From contig CAZXIV010000015.1 of the NCBI GenBank assembly GCA_964640945.1, positions 1-29,656 of the forward strand: a DNA stretch of 29,656 nt, in the 5' to 3' direction. How positions within the stretch are numbered: the first letter of the stretch is position 1; each line of letters opens with the position of its first letter. Positions 21,572-29,656 of the stretch are shown in pieces. The notes under the pieces were generated by a model, which saw only the letters and a program-made list of their open reading frames with translations, had not been told where the DNA came from and ran no database searches. Origin of the DNA: JAGOUB01 sp964640945 (GTDB taxonomy: Bacteria; Patescibacteriota; Gracilibacteria; Peribacterales; Peribacteraceae). The translations under genes were made by a program, and so were the position numbers.

Positions 21572-24500
21572 ATGGCCAAAAAGCCCGTGAAGAAAAAGGT
21601 CGCCGCCAAAAAGCCCGCTCCGGCCAAAAAGCCGAAGCCGGTTCTAAAAAAGGCGGCACCGAAAAAAGTTGCCCAGAAGCCGACGCTGAAGCCCGCGGTC
21701 ACCAAGGCCCCGGCCCCCAAGGCCAAGCCTGAGACCCAGAAGAAGCCGGCCACCGCGCCAGCGCTCAAGACCGTCGCCAAGACGGCTCCCAAGCCGCCGC
21801 AAAAGAAGTCGACCCCGGCCCGCACCGGGTACGTCGTCGACGTGGACCCGGCAATCCTGCCGCACTTGCGCCCCCACCTACCGCCGTCCCAGAACAAGAT
21901 CCCCAAGGCGCTCGAGGACCTGCCGAAGCTCATCCGCCCGGCGAAGATCCAAAACGACCGCGTCTTCCTCGTGAACGACCAGGGTATCACGCACGTGCCG
22001 AGCCTGATCGAGATGCAGATCGAGAGCTACAAGTGGTTCCTCACGGAGGGCCTTAAGGAGCTTTTGGAAGAGATCACGCCCATCACCGATTTCTCGGGCC
22101 GCAAGATGGAGCTCCGCATTCTCGGCCACACCTTCGACGAATCCAAGTACGACCCCGAGACCTGCAAGCGCCGCAACCTGACCTACGAGGCCGCCATGAA
22201 GGGCCAGGTCCAGCTGATCAACAAGGAGACCGGCGAAATTAAAGAGCAGGACGTGTTCCTCGGCTCCATCCCACTCATGACCGACAGCGGCACGTTCGTC
22301 GTCGGCGGCATTGAGCGCGTGGTTGTTCACCAGCTCGTCCGCTCGCCGGGCGCGTTCTTCTCGGTGATGCCTGATAATCCCCGCTACCACGCCGCCAAGA
22401 TCATCCCCAAGCGCGGTGTCTGGCTCGAGGTTGAGACCGACCGCCGCGGCATTATCACCTGCAAGATCGACCGCAAGCGCAAGATCCCGATCACCCAGCT
22501 GTTGCGCGTGTTCGGCTACACGACCGATTCCCAAATCCTCGATCTCTTTAAAGATCTGCCTAGCGGTGAGCACGACTTCATCACGCTGACGCTCGGCAAA
22601 GACACGGCCCGCTCGGTGGAAGAGGCCTACCAGTCCATCTATCGCCGCATCCGCCCGGGCGACTACGCCACGCCGGAGAACGCCAAGCAGCTCATCGACT
22701 CGCTCTTCTTCGACTTTAAGAAGTACGACATGGGCAGTATCGCCCGCTATAAGCTTAACCGCCGCTTCGGCGTTGAGGTACCGAGCGACGAGGCGCACCG
22801 CGTCTTCCAGGTGAAAGATTTCCTCGAAATCCTCCGCGAGATGATCCGTCTCAATAACGGCCAAGGCTCGCCGGACGACATCGATCACCTCAGCAACCGC
22901 CGCGTCCGCTCCGTCGGTGAACTCGTGCAGAACAAGTACCGCGTCGGTCTCGTGCGCACCGAGCGCATCGTGAAGGATCGTATGACGGTGATGGATCTTG
23001 AGACCGTCACGCCCACCCAGCTCATTAACTGTCGCCCGATCACGGCTGCCATGCGCGAGTTCTTCGCGTCGTCGCAGCTCTCGCAGTTTATGGACCAAAC
23101 CAACCCGCTCTCCGAGCTGGCGCACAAGCGCCGCCTCTCGGCCATGGGTCCCGGTGGTCTGAGCCGCGAGCGCGCGAGCTTCGACGTCCGCGACGTGCAC
23201 CCCTCGCACTTCGGACGCATCTGCCCCATTGCCACTCCCGAAGGTCCGAACATCGGTCTCGTCGTCCACTTGGCCGGCTTCGCCCGCGTCAACCAGTACG
23301 GCTTCCTTGAGACGCCCTACCGTGAAGTGAAGCGCACCCTCCCGATCGTCGATGTCGACGCCCTCGTGGGCCGCATCCTCGACGAGGAGGTGAAGGAAGG
23401 CCGCAAGGTCATCGCCAACGACGGCGACGTTCTTACGAAGGAGAGCGCCAAGCGCATCACCGCCCAGCTTAAAGCGAACGGCATGAAGGAAATCAAAGTC
23501 CGCCCGTTTATCAGCGGCAAGGTGACCTACATGGATGCCGAACAGGAGCGCCGCCTCGTGATCGCGCAGGCTCAGGGCGCCGAGGCCTACTCCGAATTTG
23601 GAGAGTTCCTCGACACTCGTGTCTCCGCCCGCAAGGGAAGCGACCCCACCCAGGCCCACGTCCGCGACGTGACGCACGTCGACGTCTCGCCTAAGCAGAT
23701 TCTCTCGATCTCCACCTCGCTCATCCCGTTCCTTGAGCACGACGACAACACCCGCGCGTCCATGGGTACGAACATGCAACGCCAGGCCGTCCCGCTCATC
23801 AAGCCGCAGGCCCCGCTCGTCGGCACCGGCATGGAGTCCATCGCCGCCCGCGCCTCGGGCCACGCCCTCCTCGCCGAAGAGGATGGCGAAGTGACGGCCG
23901 TCGATGCCGCCGAAGTGAGCGTCGTCTACCGCTCTGGTCGCAAGCAGACCTACCCGCTCTCGATCTTCCTCCGCTCTAACCAGGGTACGTGTTTCCACGT
24001 TCGCCCCACCGTGAAGCTCGGCGAGAAAGTAGCCAAGGGTGACGTCCTCGCGGACGGCGCCGCCGTCGAAGACGGTGAGCTTGCGCTCGGCCAGAACCTG
24101 CTCGTGGCCTATATGTCCTGGCAGGGTTACAACTTCGAAGATGCCATTATCATCTCGGGCGATATCGTCCAAGACGGCGCCTTCGATTCCATCCACATTG
24201 AGTCCTACATCACCGACGTTCGCGAGACCAAGCTTGGACCAGAGACCGTCACGCGCGATATCCCCAACGTGGGCGAGGCCAAGCTGAAGGACCTCGACTC
24301 CGACGGTGTTGTGCGCATCGGCGCCACCGTCCACGAAGGCGATATCCTCGTTGGTAAAATCACGCCCAAGGGCGAGACCGAACTGACGCCCGAAGAGCGC
24401 CTCCTCCAGGCCATCTTCGGCGACAAGGCCAAGGACGTGAAAGACAGCTCGCTCCGCCTCCCCGGCGGCGCCGGCGGCAAGGTGGTCGACGTCCACATCT

Positions 24501-25522
24501 TCGACCGCGCCCAGGGCGATGAATTGCCCACCGGCGTCATGAAGCAGATCGAAGTCTTCGTGGCCCAGACCCGCAAGATCCAGGTCGGCGACAAGATGGC
24601 CGGCCGCCACGGCAACAAGGGTGTGGTCGCCCGCATCGTTCCCCGCGAGGACATGCCGTTCCTCGAGGACGGTACGCCGGTCGACATCATCCTGAACCCG
24701 CTCGGTGTGACCTCCCGTATGAACATCGGCCAGATCCTCGAGACCCACCTTGGTTGGGCCTGCAAAGTGCTCGGCATCAAGATTGCCACCCCGGCTCTCG
24801 ACGGTATCACCCTGCCCCAGATCGAAGGCTTCCTCGAAGCCGCCAACCTGCCCAAAGATGGCAAGGTGCAGCTCTTCGACGGCCGCACCGGCGAGAAGTT
24901 CGCCCACAAGACGACCGTCGGCATGGTGTACATGATCAAACTGCTCCACCTCGTCGAGGACAAAATTCACGCCCGCTCGGTGGGACCGTACTCGCTCGTT
25001 ACGCAGCAGCCGCTCGGAGGTAAGGCCCAGCACGGTGGCCAGCGCTTCGGAGAAATGGAAGTGTGGGCCCTCGAAGCCTACGGCGCCGCCTACACGCTGC
25101 AGGAAATGCTCACGATCAAGTCCGATGACGTCATCGGTCGTTCCAAAGCCTACGAGGCGATCGTAAAGGGCGAGACCATTCAGCGCCCGAGCATCCCCGA
25201 ATCGTTCAACGTGCTCGTGAAGGAGCTCCAGGCGCTCGGCCTCAAAGTCGACCTGCTGAAGTTTAAAGACGAGATCCCGCTGGCAGGCACCATCACCCCC
25301 GACGCCATCGAAAGCGTTCCCATGCAGTCGCGTGTGGACGCTGAGGAAGAGGGTGAAGAGATGCTCCCGCCCAAGGACCGCATCGCCGAACTCGATGAAG
25401 AGGGCGAGACTCCGGCCGAAGTGAAGGCCGGCCTCGAAGAAGGCGAGACGGACGCCATTGGTGAGACTCAAGAAGACGAACTCAAGGAGGCTGTCAGTGA
25501 AGAAGCCCAAGAAGAGGCCTAA
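21572..25522 (+). CDS. rpoB: RNA polymerase beta subunit with basic N-terminal and acidic C-terminal tails
   Basis: A 1,316-residue beta subunit. The conserved body starts around residue 115 and holds SQFMDQTNPLSELAHKRRLS (residues 503-523 region; Asp508, His518 and Ser523 match E. coli rifampicin-site residues 516, 526 and 531, all wild type), GPGGLSRERASFDVRDVHPS, MAGRHGNKGVV and GEMEVWALEAYGAAYTLQEM. The first 85 residues are a lysine-, alanine- and proline-rich tail (AKKPVKKKVAAKKPAPAKKP and onward) like histone H1 tails. The last 60 are acidic (EEEGEEMLPP to SEEAQEEA). The ATG at 21572 is chosen since the tail is in frame and follows the promoter; no internal start near 115 looks better. 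Unusually, rpoC does not follow: a terminator and unrelated genes do. Confidence 0.97.
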   Translation: MAKKPVKKKVAAKKPAPAKKPKPVLKKAAPKKVAQKPTLKPAVTKAPAPKAKPETQKKPATAPALKTVAKTAPKPPQKKSTPARTGYVVDVDPAILPHLRPHLPPSQNKIPKALEDLPKLIRPAKIQNDRVFLVNDQGITHVPSLIEMQIESYKWFLTEGLKELLEEITPITDFSGRKMELRILGHTFDESKYDPETCKRRNLTYEAAMKGQVQLINKETGEIKEQDVFLGSIPLMTDSGTFVVGGIERVVVHQLVRSPGAFFSVMPDNPRYHAAKIIPKRGVWLEVETDRRGIITCKIDRKRKIPITQLLRVFGYTTDSQILDLFKDLPSGEHDFITLTLGKDTARSVEEAYQSIYRRIRPGDYATPENAKQLIDSLFFDFKKYDMGSIARYKLNRRFGVEVPSDEAHRVFQVKDFLEILREMIRLNNGQGSPDDIDHLSNRRVRSVGELVQNKYRVGLVRTERIVKDRMTVMDLETVTPTQLINCRPITAAMREFFASSQLSQFMDQTNPLSELAHKRRLSAMGPGGLSRERASFDVRDVHPSHFGRICPIATPEGPNIGLVVHLAGFARVNQYGFLETPYREVKRTLPIVDVDALVGRILDEEVKEGRKVIANDGDVLTKESAKRITAQLKANGMKEIKVRPFISGKVTYMDAEQERRLVIAQAQGAEAYSEFGEFLDTRVSARKGSDPTQAHVRDVTHVDVSPKQILSISTSLIPFLEHDDNTRASMGTNMQRQAVPLIKPQAPLVGTGMESIAARASGHALLAEEDGEVTAVDAAEVSVVYRSGRKQTYPLSIFLRSNQGTCFHVRPTVKLGEKVAKGDVLADGAAVEDGELALGQNLLVAYMSWQGYNFEDAIIISGDIVQDGAFDSIHIESYITDVRETKLGPETVTRDIPNVGEAKLKDLDSDGVVRIGATVHEGDILVGKITPKGETELTPEERLLQAIFGDKAKDVKDSSLRLPGGAGGKVVDVHIFDRAQGDELPTGVMKQIEVFVAQTRKIQVGDKMAGRHGNKGVVARIVPREDMPFLEDGTPVDIILNPLGVTSRMNIGQILETHLGWACKVLGIKIATPALDGITLPQIEGFLEAANLPKDGKVQLFDGRTGEKFAHKTTVGMVYMIKLLHLVEDKIHARSVGPYSLVTQQPLGGKAQHGGQRFGEMEVWALEAYGAAYTLQEMLTIKSDDVIGRSKAYEAIVKGETIQRPSIPESFNVLVKELQALGLKVDLLKFKDEIPLAGTITPDAIESVPMQSRVDAEEEGEEMLPPKDRIAELDEEGETPAEVKAGLEEGETDAIGETQEDELKEAVSEEAQEEA

Positions 25523-25547
25523 TCATCGCTGACAACCGCGCAAAAAG

Positions 25548-25575
25548 CAGGGGAGCCGAAAGGCCCCCTGTTTTT
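25548..25575 (+). terminator. Intrinsic terminator of rpoB
   Basis: CAGGGGAGCC (25548-25557) pairs with GGCCCCCTG (25562-25570), one bulged A and a GAAA tetraloop, followed by five T. It closes a single-gene rpoB unit. Confidence 0.9.
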
Positions 25576-25632
25576 GTGTCGGTCACATTAGGCTGGGGGT
25601 CAGACCTTTCTTGTTTTAGTAGGGACCACCCC

Positions 25633-25776
25633 ATGTTCCAGATTCACCAGCCAGAGCCGCCGAACTGTTCCTGGACGATTATCGACATCTTGCTCTGGGG
25701 GACGGTGGCGCTCATCGTCCTCATCCTGATCTTCGCGGATCCGCCGCGCCTCGTAACGTTGGGCGTCTACCGTTGA
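25633..25776 (+). CDS. 47-residue single-pass membrane peptide
   Basis: Not recognised. It has a short polar N terminus with two prolines, one membrane segment (IIDILLWGTVALIVLILIFA) and a short C-terminal tail with two arginines. AGGGA at 25621-25625 lies about seven bases before the ATG and supports the start. A terminator-like hairpin follows right after the stop, so it may be a single-gene unit. Orientation of the segment cannot be told. Confidence 0.6.
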   Translation: MFQIHQPEPPNCSWTIIDILLWGTVALIVLILIFADPPRLVTLGVYR

Positions 25777-25782
25777 CGCCCC

Positions 25783-25806
25783 ACCCCCGGTCCGCCGGGG
25801 GTTCTT
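25783..25806 (+). terminator. Terminator-like hairpin after the membrane peptide gene
   Basis: ACCCCCGG (25783-25790) pairs with CCGGGGGT (25795-25802) around TCCG, followed by TCTTT. The T-run is short. Confidence 0.65.
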
Positions 25807-25847
25807 TCGGTGAGGCAGTTGGCAGGCTCTGCTACCCTCAGGGCGTG

Positions 25848-26969
25848 ATGCCACGCCTCATCTCTGTCCGCTGGCTGATCTTCCTCTTCCTGCTTTTTCT
25901 GGGCGCGGGCCACCTGCTGTGGCCGCCATCGTCGTCCCCATCCGAGCCGCCGTCCCCGCCGCCGATCCTGGCTGGTACGGTGATTGCGTCGTCTTCCAGT
26001 CTTCCCCCTCCCGCTCCGAGCGTACCCGTCGCCCCGGCGGCCGATCGCTGGACGCTCGTGGCTGTCGGCGACATTATGCTCTCACGCTACGTGGCAACCT
26101 TGGCTAGCCGAAGCCCTGATCCAGCCTTTCCATTTGGGGACGTCCGCGACCTTATCAGCGGCGCCGACCTGGCTTTCGCCAACCTCGAAAACCCCGTTGC
26201 TGAAGGCAAGCCGGTTGTCGGCCGGGGGCTGATCTTCCGGATGAATCCCGAACTGGTGCCGCGCTTGGCCAGCGCTGGTTTCGATGTGCTCTCGATCGCG
26301 AATAACCACATGACGGATGCCGGCCTGGCCGGCGTGGGATCCACCCATGCTTTTCTAGCCGCGGCGGGCCTGGCGGTGGCTGGTGCCGGTGAGACCGAGG
26401 CCGCCGCCCGCGCACCGGCCTTGCTCACGGTGGGAGACCAGACGGTGGCCTTCCTGGCCTACGCCGATCCGCGCTTTTACAAGCAGGTCCGTTTCGCCAC
26501 CGATCATTCCGCCGGCGTAGCCAAGGCCGACGAGGCAGCCATCGCCACCGATATCGCCGCCGCTCGCGCGCTTGCCGATGTGGTGATTGTCTCGCTGCAC
26601 GCTGGGACCGAGTATCGGGATGCGCCCGATACCACTCAGGAGCGTCTGGTCCAGGCGGCCGCCGCGGCCGGGGCCGATTTGGTGTTGGGCCACCACCCGC
26701 ATGTGCTCCAGCCGCTGCGTTGGGAGAGCGGTGTGCCCGTCGCCTACAGCCTCGGCAACTTTGTCTTCGATCAAGAGGGTGTCCAGCAGAATCTCGGTGT
26801 CGCTCTACGTGTGATCTTCGCCGGCCGGCACGTCGTCGGGGTGGAAGCAATACCGATCCAAATCGTCGGCTCCGCTCCGCGCGCCGCATCGGGGGCGCTG
26901 GCCGCCATGGCCGTCCGCCGCCTCGATCTCCAGACCTTCCAAGTCGGCTTTCCTTCGACGTCTCAATAG
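25848..26969 (+). CDS. CapA/PgsA-family metallophosphatase-like protein
   Basis: A 373-residue protein of the family named for capsule protein CapA and poly-gamma-glutamate synthesis protein PgsA, with a calcineurin-like metal-binding fold. The N terminus is a membrane segment (LIFLFLLFLGAGHLLW) followed by a proline- and serine-rich linker to about residue 60, so the enzyme domain should face outward. Motifs in order are VGDIMLSR, ANLENP, IANNHMTDAG, VSLHAGTEY, GHHPHVLQP and YSLGNFVFDQ. The ATG at 25848 is directly preceded by an in-frame GTG; the ATG is used as it starts the membrane segment. No capsule-synthesis partners (CapB, CapC) are nearby, so its substrate is unknown. Confidence 0.9.
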   Translation: MPRLISVRWLIFLFLLFLGAGHLLWPPSSSPSEPPSPPPILAGTVIASSSSLPPPAPSVPVAPAADRWTLVAVGDIMLSRYVATLASRSPDPAFPFGDVRDLISGADLAFANLENPVAEGKPVVGRGLIFRMNPELVPRLASAGFDVLSIANNHMTDAGLAGVGSTHAFLAAAGLAVAGAGETEAAARAPALLTVGDQTVAFLAYADPRFYKQVRFATDHSAGVAKADEAAIATDIAAARALADVVIVSLHAGTEYRDAPDTTQERLVQAAAAAGADLVLGHHPHVLQPLRWESGVPVAYSLGNFVFDQEGVQQNLGVALRVIFAGRHVVGVEAIPIQIVGSAPRAASGALAAMAVRRLDLQTFQVGFPSTSQ

Positions 26970-26999
26970 TGCCGGCAACGGTCTGCTGGCTTTTTAAAG

Positions 27000-27040
27000 C
27001 GCACATCGCGAATATGGCTATTTCTTGCCATTAGTGTGCG
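27000..27040. other. Hairpin after the CapA-like gene
   Basis: CGCACA (27000-27005) pairs with TGTGCG (27035-27040), and inside it ATGGC (27014-27018) pairs with GCCAT (27027-27031). There is no T-run after it, so it is not a normal terminator. It is part of a 457-base gap between the CapA-like gene and the 23S gene. Confidence 0.4.
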
Positions 27041-27110
27041 ATACCATGAAGGGTTTTCCTGACGTTATGAGGGTCCCCGCAAACTCTTACAAATTGATAT
27101 CGATTTCTTC

Positions 27111-27138
27111 TTGACGCTCCCTTCCCGGCCAGTAGACT
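27111..27138 (+). promoter_or_regulatory. Promoter upstream of the rod-like RNA and 23S rRNA
   Basis: TTGACG (27111-27116) and TAGACT (27133-27138) are separated by 16 bases; predicted start near 27,145. A possible second promoter close to the 23S gene is TACAAT at 27,413-27,418 with TTGCCT at 27,387, but the 20-base spacer is poor. Confidence 0.55.
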
Positions 27139-27144
27139 CGTCTC

Positions 27145-27244
27145 CGCCTATGGAGCGCCTTGGTCACTCGCAGCTTCCGACGGTCAGACGTTTCTGACCG
27201 CCACTCGGAGACTGCGGGTGAGCAAGGGCCACCCGCTTTTTTTT
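27145..27244 (+). ncRNA. Rod-like RNA ending in an intrinsic terminator (small RNA or attenuator)
   Basis: Nested pairings form one long rod: CCTTG (27158-27162) with CAAGG (27223-27227), CACTCGCAG (27165-27173) with CTGCGGGTG (27212-27220), TCCGA (27176-27180) with TCGGA (27205-27209), and GGTCAG (27182-27187) with CTGACC (27194-27199). The same CTGCGGGTG can instead pair as GCGGGTG (27214-27220) with CACCCGC (27230-27236), followed by eight T, a good terminator. The two folds exclude each other. The element could be a 100-base small RNA or an attenuator before the 23S gene. It lacks the conserved tip of signal-recognition-particle RNA. Confidence 0.5.
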
Positions 27245-27426
27245 GGCCCAAGGGCCAACAAGATTGCGATTGCTCCAGGCCGGTTCGTTCGCATCGCCGG
27301 CACCAATGGATTTCTTAAAATGTGATCAAAGACATGGACGTGCATAACGTCTTCACTGAAGACACGTTCCCGATGGTTGGCAGGTCTTGCCTGCGCCGCG
27401 GGACGTGAACAGTACAATCAGAAGAA

Positions 27427-29479
<2,053 letters not shown>

Positions 29480-29656
29480 GGTCGTTAATACTTGCCCGAA
29501 CGACGAGTGATCGTCGGCACTAAGGAACCAGAGAGTTCAGTTGATAACTGCCGAACTATTCTTACCGAATGAATGACAGTGATATACGAATCGATCGTTT
29601 CCGATTAGTGATAAACATCGCTATATGCTGGAATCTCCGTCGAATCCCCTATGCCG
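29480..29656 (+). other. Group I-type intron in 23S rRNA, 5' part
   Basis: The rRNA stops after the U matching E. coli 1951, a known group I site (called L1951 in Coxiella). The exon end TCGGGT pairs with intron bases GCCCGA (29494-29499), giving six pairs with a U-G wobble exactly at the splice site, as group I P1 helices do. A perfect P2-like hairpin follows (CGACGA 29501-29506 with TCGTCG 29511-29516). Later pairings include AGTGAT (29579-29584) with ATCGCT near 29,629 and AATCG with CGATT inside it. The catalytic core (P7 and the 3' splice site) lies beyond the window. Confidence 0.75.

Noticed and set aside
21878..25510. 1,210-codon open frame opposite rpoB
   Set aside because: It is a shadow of rpoB codon bias; the rpoB frame has all conserved motifs.
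27145..27244. Signal-recognition-particle (4.5S) RNA
   Set aside because: The hairpin is of similar length, but the conserved tip (GGAAGCAGCC type) is missing.

Overview
The window reads as a piece of a bacterial chromosome with moderately high GC. It uses the standard bacterial code: TGA ends several clear genes. The gene set fits a Candidate Phyla Radiation (Patescibacteria) genome: an SLH-domain S-layer protein of about 1,430 residues, two very large cysteine-rich repeat proteins, short transcription units, and a 23S rRNA gene interrupted by an intron. This placement is inference; there is no 16S rRNA here to test it.

Layout. 1-2,260: a small XRE regulator, UppP (lipid carrier recycling), a small heat-shock protein and a small helical protein. 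2,365-5,953: GalU with an unrecognised downstream partner, convergent with uvrB. 6,059-6,452: a self-contained unit for a 54-residue arginine-rich protein with a consensus promoter, a structured leader, a clear Shine-Dalgarno and a strong terminator. 6,687-11,496: two tandem cysteine-rich surface or secreted proteins, one membrane-anchored with seven disintegrin-like repeats, the other with a signal peptide and four 48-residue repeats. 11,539-13,041: cysS. 13,042-14,103: about 1 kb without a gene, holding hairpins, a perfect palindrome and the long structured leader of the S-layer gene. 14,104-18,390: the S-layer protein. 18,615-21,321: a small acidic protein, a FemAB-type aminoacyltransferase, Mn-type superoxide dismutase and an L,D-transpeptidase-like protein. 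21,375-25,575: rpoB as a single-gene unit with its own promoter, leader and terminator. 25,633-26,969: a 47-residue membrane peptide and a CapA-family protein. 27,111-29,656: a promoter, a rod-like RNA ending in a terminator, then the 23S rRNA, whose coding sequence stops at E. coli position 1951 and continues into a group I intron cut off by the window end.

Themes. Cell-envelope functions dominate: UppP, GalU, FemAB, L,D-transpeptidase, CapA, the S-layer and the cysteine-rich proteins. Several start codons (S-layer, rpoB, sod, the large cysteine-rich gene and the XRE gene) follow a pyrimidine-rich stretch rather than a Shine-Dalgarno. RpoB is unusual in carrying a histone-H1-like basic N-terminal tail and an acidic C-terminal tail, and in having no rpoC beside it. 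No CRISPR array, tRNA gene or intact mobile element other than the rRNA intron was found.
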